Shown here one piece after another: positions 18,883-26,952 of a stretch of 64,000 bases of DNA. Positions within the stretch are counted from its first letter, which is position 1. Each line of letters starts with the position of its first letter. The DNA comes from Oscillospiraceae bacterium (GTDB taxonomy: Bacteria; Bacillota; Clostridia; Oscillospirales; Oscillospiraceae): positions 80,418-144,417 of the forward strand of contig JAFWQQ010000017.1 in assembly GCA_017545165.1 (NCBI GenBank), read 5' to 3'. Under the pieces are notes generated by a model. It did not search any database. It was not told the DNA's origin and saw only the letters and a list, made by a program, of their open reading frames with translations. Made by a program: the position numbers and the translations under genes.

Positions 18883-18897
18883 CCGATCCGTTCCTCC

Positions 18898-19227
18898 CTA
18901 ACTTTGATCTGCCAATGTCAGCACAGTGATCTTATCCGATCCGAAGCCAGTATATGATCCGATGGCTCGAATCATATCCAGTCGGACCCGGGGATCCTCC
19001 GCCCCGGCGCAGACCACAACGACGCCGTTGTCGGAGATGAGCACTCTGCTCTCCCCTACTCCCCGGGTCTGGCAGAGAAGCTCCTGCAGCTTGCGTTCCG
19101 GGCTGTCCGCTTCCTCCTTCTTTCCGGAAAAGCCAGGCAGAAGCATGAGGATCAGTCCCAGGACCAGAACCAGCGCGGGGATCCTGTACTTCTCAAGAAG
19201 TCCCTGTTTTGCGCGTTTATCCTCCAT
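18898..19227 (-). CDS. spoIIIAG: Stage III sporulation protein AG
   Basis: SpoIIIAG forms a large ring in the mother cell-forespore channel. The 109-residue protein has a transmembrane helix at about 17-31 and a short ring-building domain (GESRVLISDNGVVVVCAGAEDPRVRLDMIRA). It is shorter than the B. subtilis protein (about 229 residues), lacking most of the insertion that builds the beta-triangle there. Its start overlaps the end of spoIIIAF. Confidence 0.9.
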   Translation of the reverse strand: MEDKRAKQGLLEKYRIPALVLVLGLILMLLPGFSGKKEEADSPERKLQELLCQTRGVGESRVLISDNGVVVVCAGAEDPRVRLDMIRAIGSYTGFGSDKITVLTLADQS

Positions 19228-19699
19228 CCCGCCTCCATTCTTGCCGGCTCTGCGGAATCCCCAGGTCCGATTCGATCCAGCCTGCCAGGCTCGCCTGTTC
19301 CTCCGGTCTGAGCGAGCCGATCATCAACGCGGCGTGCGGCACCCAAAACCCCTCCAGGCTCCACTGGGCCTGCACGCTGACCGAGACCAGGGGACAGCCT
19401 TTTCTTTGCGCCATGTCCAAGATATATGCGCTGTACTCCTTCTCTATGACAGTCCTGTCCAGAGAGCGGAGAACGTCCTCACTTCGTTCCAGGAATTCCG
19501 TTTCCCGCAGGCGGATCTGCCCTGTCTCCAGAGCATAAGAGTCCCAATCCAGGTCAGACAGGCCTCTGACCACCCCCGCCAGCAGCACCACCGAGCAGAC
19601 GAAAGCCATTGTCCGCTTCCCGCTTCCCTCCGGGCATAGGCTCTGCGCTATCCCGCTTAGGACCGAGAGGACGCAAAGTGTACGGATCAGCTCTCTCAT
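19217..19699 (-). CDS. spoIIIAF: Stage III sporulation protein AF
   Basis: This 160-residue protein has two predicted N-terminal transmembrane segments (about 5-22 and 30-46) and a soluble C-terminal ring-building-like domain, the layout of SpoIIIAF. Identity rests mainly on operon position between AE and AG with overlapping ends, as the sequence family is weakly conserved. Confidence 0.88.
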   Translation of the reverse strand: MRELIRTLCVLSVLSGIAQSLCPEGSGKRTMAFVCSVVLLAGVVRGLSDLDWDSYALETGQIRLRETEFLERSEDVLRSLDRTVIEKEYSAYILDMAQRKGCPLVSVSVQAQWSLEGFWVPHAALMIGSLRPEEQASLAGWIESDLGIPQSRQEWRRDGG

Positions 19700-20796
19700 A
19701 CGGGATTCGCAGCCCGGATGCCCGAGAGAAAGCTGTAGAACAGCATGAACCCGAAGCTTCCGATCAATCCGAGCAGCATGCCGTACACTGAGCCCATGGA
19801 GGCGAGCATCTGGGAAAAACGCTCGCTTCCGGAGAGGGAGGAGAGCATGGCAGAGGCTTTATAGAGAAGGTATTTTACCGCCAGGAACGCAAAGGGGGCC
19901 ACGCAGATCGCACAGACGGAAATCAGGCAGAAAACGCCGGCTGAGTTTTTGATCATGACTGCCGCTGCCAGAATACTGGATGCGGAATTGGACAGGATAT
20001 GTCCCACCACCGGCAGTGCAGAGGAGATCACTGTCCTGGCCGTTTTCACCGCAACGGCGTCCGCACTGCCGGAAATCACGCCAGACAGCCCGATATAGGT
20101 GCAGAAAACGGTACAGAGCATACTCATAGAAGCAACCGCGCACCACTTGGTCGTCTTCGCAACCGCTCTCAGCAGCGCATTGTCAAAGAGTGCCGAACAG
20201 ATCGACACGCAGAGATGGGCCTGGATCAGCGGGAGGATCACGCATTGCGCAGCACTCATGAACACGTCGGAGACGAACACGATCGACGCATAGCGTACGG
20301 AGGCGGAAGCAGCGGCTCCGCTGGCGGCCAGGGTCGTAAAAAACGCGGGAAACGCAGCCTTGGTATAGTCCTGCAAATGGGCAAGCGTTTCCTCCGCCTG
20401 GGTGAAAATCCCGTTCATATTGTCCGCCAGCAGATGGATCGCCGCGCAGCAGGCGCCGATCTCAAACCAGCGAGGGACTCTCGCCTCCGGGCTGAGCGCC
20501 GCGCTGAAACCGCAGCACACGGCAATGACCAGGATCTTCCCCGCGAAGCCCAGTTCAGCCCGCAGCGTTTTGCGTACAGCAGAGGTTAAACGCTGCCAGG
20601 CCCTCGCCAGGGCGCCCATGGCGTCATAGCTTCCGTCCAGTCTCAGCTTTCCGCTGATCTCCAGCTCGTCCTGCGACAGGCCGTCCTGCACCTGATAGGC
20701 CCCCGTCTGTTCTGCGGTCTCCTCGCTGATGCTCTGCGCATAACAGGGAACGGAAAACAGCGGCAGAAGCAGCAGGACGCACAGCAGCTTTTTCAA
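19696..20796 (-). CDS. spoIIIAE: Stage III sporulation protein AE
   Basis: SpoIIIAE is a polytopic membrane component of the mother-cell export apparatus. A signal peptide (LKKLLCVLLLLPLFSVPCYA) is followed by about seven membrane segments. The start is the TTG at 20794-20796, which overlaps the spoIIIAD stop in a TTGA arrangement and has GGGAGG six bases upstream; longer in-frame starts would extend into spoIIIAD without a signal peptide. The resulting 366-residue length fits the family. Confidence 0.92.
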   Translation of the reverse strand: MKKLLCVLLLLPLFSVPCYAQSISEETAEQTGAYQVQDGLSQDELEISGKLRLDGSYDAMGALARAWQRLTSAVRKTLRAELGFAGKILVIAVCCGFSAALSPEARVPRWFEIGACCAAIHLLADNMNGIFTQAEETLAHLQDYTKAAFPAFFTTLAASGAAASASVRYASIVFVSDVFMSAAQCVILPLIQAHLCVSICSALFDNALLRAVAKTTKWCAVASMSMLCTVFCTYIGLSGVISGSADAVAVKTARTVISSALPVVGHILSNSASSILAAAVMIKNSAGVFCLISVCAICVAPFAFLAVKYLLYKASAMLSSLSGSERFSQMLASMGSVYGMLLGLIGSFGFMLFYSFLSGIRAANPV

Positions 20797-21182
20797 ATCA
20801 GGCCTCCCAACATCTTCAGTACACTCACCAGAAGCGGCATCACCGCGCTCAGGCAGCAGGCGCTGCCGGCAATCTCCACAGCCGCGGCAACGCTGTGCTG
20901 GGAGGCGTCCTTGCAGAACTCCGCCGTAAAGCGCGTAAACAGGCAGATGGCAAGGCATTTCAGGATCGGCGAGATCAGCGTTCCGCCGCCGGAGCCCAGC
21001 ATGTCGGACACCGTGACACGCAGATCCCGCAGGCTATCCAAAACGCCGAGGGACGCGATCATGACCACAAGCCCTGTCACGGCGGCCAGGAGAAGCGCCC
21101 CCTCTGGATTGCTGCGCCTGAGCAGCAGGCAAAAAAGTGCAGTGATCACGGCAGCTGCGCTGATTTTAAGAAGGATCTCCAC
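20793..21182 (-). CDS. spoIIIAD: Stage III sporulation protein AD
   Basis: This 129-residue protein is mostly membrane-embedded with about four hydrophobic segments, as in SpoIIIAD, which resembles the SpoIIIAC fold. It lies two bases after spoIIIAC and overlaps spoIIIAE. Identity is supported by both the sequence (ILKCLAICLFTRFTAEFCKDA) and the fixed operon order. Confidence 0.93.
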   Translation of the reverse strand: MEILLKISAAAVITALFCLLLRRSNPEGALLLAAVTGLVVMIASLGVLDSLRDLRVTVSDMLGSGGGTLISPILKCLAICLFTRFTAEFCKDASQHSVAAAVEIAGSACCLSAVMPLLVSVLKMLGGLI

Positions 21183-21184
21183 GG

Positions 21185-21379
21185 CTAAAGGGAAAAGAGC
21201 GACTTGATCAGCGAGAACAGCTCGCTGATTTTCTGCACCACGATCATCAGTACCACGACCAGCGCCACGATGGTAGTCATGAGCGCCTGCTCATCCCTGC
21301 CGGATTTCTGCAGCAGGATATTCAGAACCGCCACAAGGATCCCTACGGCAGCAGTCTTAAAAATCAGGTCAACATCCAT
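21185..21379 (-). CDS. spoIIIAC: Stage III sporulation protein AC
   Basis: This 64-residue protein has two transmembrane helices and the SpoIIIAC pattern: IFKTAAVGILVAVLNILLQKSGRDEQALM. It is the smallest gene of the operon and lies between AB and AD as in all spoIIIA clusters. Confidence 0.95.
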   Translation of the reverse strand: MDVDLIFKTAAVGILVAVLNILLQKSGRDEQALMTTIVALVVVLMIVVQKISELFSLIKSLFSL

Positions 21380-21409
21380 GGATTCCTCTCAGATGCATCA
21401 GAGCTTTTG

Positions 21410-21928
21410 TCAAAGGATCATCACGATCGCCAGAACGGCCCCGCAGGCGCACAGACCCAGCGTCAATCTCCGCCTGACCGGATAAGCCCGGCGTTCCTCC
21501 TCCAATCTTGCCTGCAGAAATCCGCAGCAATAACGCAGAGCACGGAGCTGAGCGTCCAGATCCAGGCTTCCCAGAACGGATCCAAGTCGGAAAATCTCTT
21601 CTTTTTCTTCTCTCTGTAGATAAAATAGACAGCTCTCCCCGGCTTGTCTCCAGATCAGAGAAAAGCTCACCTCGCCGATCCGCTCCATGCCGCTGCAAAC
21701 CCGCCGCAGAAAGCAGGCGATCTCTCCGCCGTTCTTTTCTGACAGGCTCAGAAGCAGGTCCGGGATCGGCGCCGCCCTCAGCTCCAGCTCACCCCGCAGC
21801 AAGTCCAGACATTCCATCAGATCCCGCAGGAGCCCCGCACGGCGCTTCTTCTCTGCGCAAACATCTTTGCCGAGCCAGAGGGACGAAGTCAGAATCAGGA
21901 TCGCACCCAGGCACTTTATGCCCGCCAT
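21410..21928 (-). CDS. spoIIIAB: Stage III sporulation protein AB
   Basis: This 172-residue protein has N- and C-terminal hydrophobic helices flanking a helical domain, like SpoIIIAB, which resembles GspF/T2SS inner-membrane proteins. The ATG 21926-21928 (MAGIKCLGAILILTSSLWLG) was chosen since it begins the membrane helix and overlaps the end of spoIIIAA by 13 bp; an upstream extension lies entirely inside spoIIIAA. The ribosome binding site is weak, so coupling to AA translation is likely. Confidence 0.9.
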   Translation of the reverse strand: MAGIKCLGAILILTSSLWLGKDVCAEKKRRAGLLRDLMECLDLLRGELELRAAPIPDLLLSLSEKNGGEIACFLRRVCSGMERIGEVSFSLIWRQAGESCLFYLQREEKEEIFRLGSVLGSLDLDAQLRALRYCCGFLQARLEEERRAYPVRRRLTLGLCACGAVLAIVMIL

Positions 21929-22794
21929 CGTTCCAACGCGTAAACACGCCCCTCGCTTCCTTGCCGCACCGTGAGGATCCAGGTGAATAAGCCTTGACCC
22001 AGCAGTTCCCTGCAATTACTCAGTCTCCGCAGCTCTTCCGAGTCCGTTCCGTGAACGCAGGCCAGGAGTCCAACGCCACAGCCGGAAACTCTTCTCAAAG
22101 CCTCCGCGTCTCTGGCGGCGCTGATTTCATCCATGGCCAGGATCTGCGGGTTCATGCCCCGCAGCAGCATCAGCGCGGCTTCCGCCTTCGGCAGCCCGCA
22201 AACCACGTCGCTGCAGCAGCCCAAATCAAAGGCAAAGCCCTCCGCTGAAAGAGACGCGAGTTCATTGCGTTCATCCGCGACGGCGAGCCGCAGGCCGCTG
22301 TCCGAGAACCGTCGGATCATTTCCCGCAGAACGGTTGTTTTTCCTGCTCCCGGCGGTCCCACGATCAGCGTGTTTCGAAAGCCCTCCCGGAGAAGCTTGG
22401 TGACGACCTCGTCGCAGATCCCGCGGCATTCCCTCGGGATCCTGATCGCCAACGAGCTGATGCTCCGAAAGGCGCAGATTCGTCCCTCCCGCGCTATGGC
22501 GGCGCCGCAGACCCCCACCCGCAGACCTCTGTAATCCACATAGCCCTCTGAAAGCGAAGGTGCTGCTGCATGCATCGAGGCACTGGTTGCCTTTTCCAGG
22601 ATCTTCTGCAGGTCCTCTTCCCTTACCGGATCCTGTCGAAATACGCTCTCCTTGCCAGCACACAAAAGACTTGGCGGCCTGCCAAGACGAAGGCGTATTT
22701 CTTCAGCGTCATCCCATGCCGAGCGCTCCGCGTCAGCCCGCCAGGCGGCTGGCAGGAGCTCCAGGGCCAAACGGCGTTTGTCCATGTCCATCAC
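21916..22794 (-). CDS. spoIIIAA: Stage III sporulation protein AA, secretion-type ATPase
   Basis: SpoIIIAA is the ATPase that energises the SpoIIIA-SpoIIQ channel, related to T2SS/T4P GspE ATPases. The 292-residue protein has Walker A VGPPGAGKTT, a Walker B/Asp box region (ILAMDEISAARDAEAL) and a conserved VHG histidine. Three clustered start codons exist (GTG 22792-22794, ATG 22789-22791, ATG 22783-22785) and none has a strong ribosome binding site; the longest is given. It is the first gene of the operon, behind a sigma-E-like promoter. Confidence 0.94.
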   Translation of the reverse strand: MMDMDKRRLALELLPAAWRADAERSAWDDAEEIRLRLGRPPSLLCAGKESVFRQDPVREEDLQKILEKATSASMHAAAPSLSEGYVDYRGLRVGVCGAAIAREGRICAFRSISSLAIRIPRECRGICDEVVTKLLREGFRNTLIVGPPGAGKTTVLREMIRRFSDSGLRLAVADERNELASLSAEGFAFDLGCCSDVVCGLPKAEAALMLLRGMNPQILAMDEISAARDAEALRRVSGCGVGLLACVHGTDSEELRRLSNCRELLGQGLFTWILTVRQGSEGRVYALERWRA

Positions 22795-22805
22795 ATCCCG
22801 TTGGC

Positions 22806-22833
22806 AATCTATGCGCCGATCCGGGAATTATTC
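22806..22833 (-). promoter_or_regulatory. Candidate sigma-E promoter of the spoIIIA operon
   Basis: On the minus strand GAATAAT (22827-22833) is 13 bp from CATAGATT (22806-22813), close to the B. subtilis sigma-E elements (ATA-type -35, CATACANT -10). The operon is sigma-E dependent in B. subtilis, so the placement makes sense. Confidence 0.6.
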
Positions 22834-22862
22834 TTGAAAGTGAGGACCGACTGTGTTAAAAT
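22834..22862 (+). promoter_or_regulatory. Sigma-A promoter of the unknown membrane protein gene
   Basis: TTGAAA (22834-22839) is 17 bp from TAAAAT (22857-22862). It lies back-to-back with the spoIIIA promoter. Confidence 0.75.
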
Positions 22863-22895
22863 GTTTCAAGAATCAAAAATGGAGGGATACGCAAG

Positions 22896-23363
22896 ATGGA
22901 ACTGAAGATCATGCTGGCCGGCGCCATGGTTTTGGGCGGCTTTCTCTGGAGCTACCTGTTTATGCGTCAGTTTTTGTTTAATGTGCTTGTCGCCTACCCT
23001 GTCATCAAAAAAATGCGCAATTTGAAGGAAGATCTGATCGGCGTCGGTGCGATCCGCTACACCAGGATTTCCAATATTGTTTCGCTGCTTGTCGGCGGCG
23101 CTCTTCTTTTTGTTGTGATTTATTTCTGCCCGCTTTATCTGATCATCTCCTTTGCTGTCGGTGCCGTCGGCGCTCTGGTGTTCATCATCCTGAAGACCAA
23201 GCCCTCGAATAAGGACAGCTTTATTCTGTTCAGCAACGCTTATTACCGTTTTGTCCCAGACGATGAGCTACGAACCATTCTCTATAACAAAGACTACGGC
23301 AAAGTCAAAGCCCGCCTGAAGAACATGGGCATCAAAGGAACTTTTCTGCCCGATTTCAAGTAA
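22896..23363 (+). CDS. Unknown conserved-looking membrane protein
   Basis: This 155-residue protein has one hydrophobic helix at the N-terminus (about 5-33) and a hairpin of two more at about 57-100, followed by a soluble C-terminal tail with FSNAYYRFVPDDELRTILYNKDYGKVKARLKN. No family was recognised. It has a clear GGAGGG ribosome binding site, its own promoter and its own terminator, so it is a monocistronic gene divergent from the spoIIIA operon. A housekeeping role is implied by the sigma-A-like promoter, nothing more. Confidence 0.8.
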   Translation: MELKIMLAGAMVLGGFLWSYLFMRQFLFNVLVAYPVIKKMRNLKEDLIGVGAIRYTRISNIVSLLVGGALLFVVIYFCPLYLIISFAVGAVGALVFIILKTKPSNKDSFILFSNAYYRFVPDDELRTILYNKDYGKVKARLKNMGIKGTFLPDFK

Positions 23364-23404
23364 ATCTTTTATTCAGATACGAATTCTGATACGAATCAGA
23401 TACG

Positions 23405-23445
23405 AAAAAGACACGGCATCCAGTTCAGGATACCGTGTCTTTTTT
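23405..23445. terminator. Bidirectional intrinsic terminator
   Basis: AAAAAGACACGG and CCGTGTCTTTTTT form a stem with an A-run and a T-run on opposite sides, between the convergent membrane protein and HAD phosphatase genes. Confidence 0.9.
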
Positions 23446-23457
23446 CTGTCATTCTTT

Positions 23458-24021
23458 TCAAAGGAGCGGCCAGAGGATCGTCCCCCCGTCCTTCACCCAA
23501 TAGGCCTTGCGGGCAAAGGCCGCCATCGGCGTATCCGCAAGCGAATCCGAATAAAACGTATCCGGAACAACGCCCGGATAGGCCTGTTGAAAACGTCTCA
23601 CCTTCTCCTCGTCGTGGCAGTTCAGACCAAGGATCCTGCCGGAGGAGGGGTCCATCCGCGTGGCGATGAGAGAAACGCCCAATTCCTCGCAGATGGGGCG
23701 CAGAAGAAACTCGGGGGAAGCGGAAATGATCACGTCGTCCTCCCGTTTTTTCGCCAGATACCAGGGATCCATATTCCCCCGGTGGGCGTCCCAAAATTCC
23801 TCCACCACCCGCTGCACATCGTCGATCCAGGGCAGGAAGGAAAAAAGCTGCTCCTTCAATTCCTTCGTATCCGCCTTCTTTGCCAGCACACGCAGGCCTG
23901 CAAAAGCGGAGCCGGGCAGCGCCTTGAGGACCGCTCTCGGATAATGCCGCAGGCAGAATTTCACAAAGCAGTAGGAGCTGTCAGGGTGAAAAACGGTCTG
24001 GTCAAAATCATAGGTGTTCAA
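23458..24021 (-). CDS. HAD-superfamily phosphatase (HAD-IB, SerB-like)
   Basis: This 187-residue protein keeps all four HAD motifs: DFDQT (D5, D7) near the very N-terminus, SASPEFLLRP as motif II, a lysine in GLNCHDEEK, and the acidic SDSLAD as motif IV. It should therefore be an active phosphatase with a helical cap between residues 15 and 85. The substrate is not evident. It follows the P-type ATPase-like gene by 15 bp and is probably co-transcribed with it, which is notable because that ATPase has itself lost the HAD nucleophile. Confidence 0.85.
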   Translation of the reverse strand: MNTYDFDQTVFHPDSSYCFVKFCLRHYPRAVLKALPGSAFAGLRVLAKKADTKELKEQLFSFLPWIDDVQRVVEEFWDAHRGNMDPWYLAKKREDDVIISASPEFLLRPICEELGVSLIATRMDPSSGRILGLNCHDEEKVRRFQQAYPGVVPDTFYSDSLADTPMAAFARKAYWVKDGGTILWPLL

Positions 24022-24036
24022 AGCATTTCCTCCCTG

Positions 24037-25998
24037 TTATTCCAGACCAAAGGCCCGGAAGCTGTTGAGAAGCGCCAGCGCGGAGAAGAAGGTACTCAAC
24101 GTGGCAGCCAGAGGAATAGAAACAGCGCCAAAGAGGCCGAGAAGCAGCAGTACAGTCTTGGATCCGGCAAGCAATACGAAATTTTCCCAAAGGATCCGGC
24201 GCAGGATCCGGGAAATGCGCATGGCCTCAGGCAGCAGCTCGATCCTGGAGTCCATCAGCAGGATATCCGCGTCCTCGGCCTCTCTCCAGGCCTGCAGAGC
24301 ATTGATGGTTATTCCCACATCCGCAGCCCGAAGCATAGGACCGTCGTTGATCCCGTCGCCCACGAAGCCGACGCTGCAGCCCCTGCCCTGACCGGAAATG
24401 AGATACTGGATGGCAGAGACCTTCTCCTTGGGACCAAGCTCCGTGCGCATGAGGTCAAAGCCCAGGGACGAGGCCAGCGGTCTGGAGGCGGACATCACGT
24501 CGCCCGTCAGCATCACCAGCTGCTTTACGCCCTCGCTGCGCAGGGCTTCCAGGGCGTCGAAAGCGCCTTCCCTGGTCTTGTCGCTCACAAGGATGTGCCC
24601 CCAATAGCGGTTATCCACGGCCACATGGACCGCTGCGCCGGAATGGGAGGGAACCTTGTATCGGATATCGTGATCCTGCATGAGAGAGGCGTTTCCCACG
24701 TAGACGTTCCGGCCCTCAATGAAAGCGCTGACGCCTCGGCCCGGGACCTCCTCCACCTTCATCACGCTCTCGCCGATCTCCGGCCTCCAGTTTGCTGCAG
24801 CTTTCAGCAGATGAGCAATGGGATGGTTGGAAAAGCTCTCCGCCGCTGCGGCCACTTCCACCAGATCCTCTTTTGAAATACCGTTGGAGTAGACCTCGGT
24901 GATTTCAAAATAGCCCTCAGTGATGGTGCCCGTCTTTCCGAACACCATGGTTTTCACCTGGGAGAGGACCTCAAAGCAGTCGTGCCCTTTGCTGACGATC
25001 CCGTGGAGCACAGCGCTGAGCTCAGCGCCGTTGCAGGATGTCGCAATGGAAATGATCAGCGAACTGGGGGAAGAGAGCAGCAGGAAGATCACCCCGATGC
25101 GCAGGAAACGTGTCCACTCTCCGGTTAGCAGCGAGGGGATCAGCACGATCAGCAGAGTCAGCAAGGCAATGCATGGGGCCAGCCAGACAGAGATCTTTTT
25201 TGTCAGCCTCTCCGGCGTCGTCTCATAGCGGGACGAATCCTCCACGTTCCGCAGCAGGTAGGCAAACGCGCCCTCCGAAAACGGGCGGGTGACCTCCACA
25301 TCGATCACATCCCCCCGGTTGACGCTCCCGGAGAACACCTCGTCTCCCACGCCGCAGCGCCGCCCGTTGCTGTTTCCCGTGAGGGCGGATTGATCCAGCT
25401 CCGTCACGCCGGAGACGATCTTGCCGTCCAGCGCCAGGGTCTCGCCGGGCTGGACCCGGATGATCTGTCCGGGATCGACAGTCTCGGGCATGACCTCATG
25501 GGTCTGCTCGCCGATCACCAGCATCGCCTTGTCCGGCAGCCTGTCCCGTACCAGATCCATAGCCGCTCTGCCTCTGGTCTGGGTATAGGCCTCCAGGATC
25601 TGCATCAGATGGTACAGGATCGCGGCGATAGCGCCGGCCGCCCCCTCTCCGATGCAGAAGGCCAGCACGACGCCAAGGCACACCAGCATATCCTCGTCCG
25701 GCACCTTTTTGCTGAACAGGCTCTGCAGCACATGCAGCAGCGGGTTGGTCAAAGCCAGCCCCGCCGCCAGGGCGAAGAGCAGCGTAGCAATCGCCGGGGA
25801 GCGCTGCAGCAGAAGTCCGACCATGAACAGAATGGTAGCAAGGATAACAAACAGCATATCCCGAACGGAAAACTCCCGGTCGAAGCTCCGCGCGCGCCGC
25901 TTTTTCTTCTCCGGCCCAAAGAGCTTCGGGAGCGCCGGAGCGCGCAGGGAGGGTAGCTTTCTCTTTTTTTTCTTGGAAGGGGCGAAATGCCTGGCCAT
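24037..25998 (-). CDS. P1B-type ATPase homologue lacking catalytic residues (predicted pseudo-ATPase)
   Basis: The 653-residue protein has the full architecture of a heavy-metal P-type ATPase: membrane pairs at about 47-86 and 103-135, an actuator domain, a further membrane pair at about 272-320, a nucleotide/phosphorylation domain and a C-terminal membrane pair. Three hallmark positions are changed. The phosphorylated Asp of DKTGT is Gly (G354, FGKTGT), the actuator TGE is TGN (N209), and the metal-binding CPC is SPS (S310-S312). The NHP (391-393), MLTGD (496-500) and GDGIND (547-552) motifs remain, so nucleotide binding may persist. A Lys/Arg-rich tail replaces the usual N-terminal metal-binding domain. 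The frame is open throughout, so this is a maintained gene, not a decayed one. ATG 25996-25998 follows AGGAG by 8 bp. Confidence 0.88.
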   Translation of the reverse strand: MARHFAPSKKKKRKLPSLRAPALPKLFGPEKKKRRARSFDREFSVRDMLFVILATILFMVGLLLQRSPAIATLLFALAAGLALTNPLLHVLQSLFSKKVPDEDMLVCLGVVLAFCIGEGAAGAIAAILYHLMQILEAYTQTRGRAAMDLVRDRLPDKAMLVIGEQTHEVMPETVDPGQIIRVQPGETLALDGKIVSGVTELDQSALTGNSNGRRCGVGDEVFSGSVNRGDVIDVEVTRPFSEGAFAYLLRNVEDSSRYETTPERLTKKISVWLAPCIALLTLLIVLIPSLLTGEWTRFLRIGVIFLLLSSPSSLIISIATSCNGAELSAVLHGIVSKGHDCFEVLSQVKTMVFGKTGTITEGYFEITEVYSNGISKEDLVEVAAAAESFSNHPIAHLLKAAANWRPEIGESVMKVEEVPGRGVSAFIEGRNVYVGNASLMQDHDIRYKVPSHSGAAVHVAVDNRYWGHILVSDKTREGAFDALEALRSEGVKQLVMLTGDVMSASRPLASSLGFDLMRTELGPKEKVSAIQYLISGQGRGCSVGFVGDGINDGPMLRAADVGITINALQAWREAEDADILLMDSRIELLPEAMRISRILRRILWENFVLLAGSKTVLLLLGLFGAVSIPLAATLSTFFSALALLNSFRAFGLE

Positions 25999-26156
25999 AT
26001 CTTTCACTCCTGTGTAGTTCTATCAAATGTTTATTTTACACTTTTTTTATCCGCAGGTAAAGACGCAATTTGCATTTTTTACCGGAATATTGCCGCCGCA
26101 GAAGCAAAAGATAAGCACGGGCAAAAACCCAAAACGATCTGAAGGAGATGAATCGC

Positions 26157-26357
26157 ATGTCTACCAATTCCAGCAACCGTCTTGTGAACCCCGCTGCCCG
26201 TGAGGCCATGGACAGGTTTAAGATGGAAGCCGCTTCCCAGGTTGGCGTCAGCCTGAAGAACGGTTACAACGGCGAGCTCACCAGCCGCCAGGCCGGTTCC
26301 ATCGGCGGCCAGATGGTCCGCAAGATGATCGAGGCCTATGAGAACGGCATGAAGTAA
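26157..26357 (+). CDS. Alpha/beta-type small acid-soluble spore protein
   Basis: SASPs coat and protect spore DNA and are degraded by the GPR protease at germination. The 66-residue protein has the conserved C-terminal half TSRQAGSIGGQMVRKMIEAYE and the N-terminal helix with ARE-AMDRFKMEAASQVGV, where the GPR-type cleavage site would fall after the glutamate of KMEAAS. The ATG 26157-26159 follows AAGGAG at the usual distance. Expression should be forespore-specific, though no sigma-G promoter was identified with confidence. Confidence 0.95.
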   Translation: MSTNSSNRLVNPAAREAMDRFKMEAASQVGVSLKNGYNGELTSRQAGSIGGQMVRKMIEAYENGMK

Positions 26358-26423
26358 TGCTGTACACCGCCGGAAATCCTGACAGGTTTCCGACATGGTT
26401 CAGTATCTGCCTCTTCTCACGCA

Positions 26424-26460
26424 AAAAATGCAGGGAAGCTTTTGCTTTCCTGCATTTTCC
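26424..26460. terminator. Bidirectional terminator between SASP and YolD-like genes
   Basis: AAAATGCAGGGAAGC and GCTTTCCTGCATTTT pair across a TTTT loop, with A- and T-tracts on the two sides. Confidence 0.85.
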
Positions 26461-26474
26461 TATTTGCTGCCCTC

Positions 26475-26942
26475 TCAATCCGGAGGGCCCGGCAGCTCTC
26501 CGTGGATGGCTTTGATGCGCGCCATATCCAGCGTTTTTCGCAGTCCTCCGCGGCCGACGCGGCTCTCCAGCACCACCCGCCGCCTGAGCACATCGATCTG
26601 ATAGACCCGGTCCGTCACCTGCTCATAGCGGCCGCCGCTCTTGCGCTCGTCGGGGACGAAGACGGTAAAGCGGATCCTCGGATGATGTCCGTCCCCGATC
26701 TGATCGGCGATCCGGGCAAGCTTCTCGTCCAGAAGGGCCTGCGCGTCCGCGTCCAGCTCCGTCTCCTCATCGGTGAAGCGCTCCTCCTCGGCGATCATGT
26801 CGAAGTAACCCGCCAGGGCGTCGTAGGCGGAAAACTGGGCCGCTCTGTCCCCCATGGACATGTGCGCGCAGGTCTGGGAGCGGTGGTGGGGCCGATCGAT
26901 GATATCCGCGTAGATGATCCTGGGATCTTCGTTCGATTTCAT
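26475..26942 (-). CDS. YolD-like protein of the SOS cassette
   Basis: This 155-residue protein has the YolD signature HMSMGDRAAQFSAYDALAGYFDMI near residues 27-50 and a basic C-terminal part. YolD-like proteins are typically encoded next to UvrX/YqjW-type Y-family polymerases in Firmicutes, and are thought to assist translesion synthesis (a UmuD-like role has been proposed, not proven). It starts 10 bp after the polymerase stop, as the last gene of the lexA unit. Confidence 0.87.
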   Translation of the reverse strand: MKSNEDPRIIYADIIDRPHHRSQTCAHMSMGDRAAQFSAYDALAGYFDMIAEEERFTDEETELDADAQALLDEKLARIADQIGDGHHPRIRFTVFVPDERKSGGRYEQVTDRVYQIDVLRRRVVLESRVGRGGLRKTLDMARIKAIHGELPGPPD

Positions 26943-26952
26943 ACGCCGCCCC

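Noticed and set aside
24037-25998. Loss of the P-type ATPase catalytic Asp as a sequencing error
   Set aside because: Three separate motifs are substituted with no frameshift or stop, which a point error would not produce.
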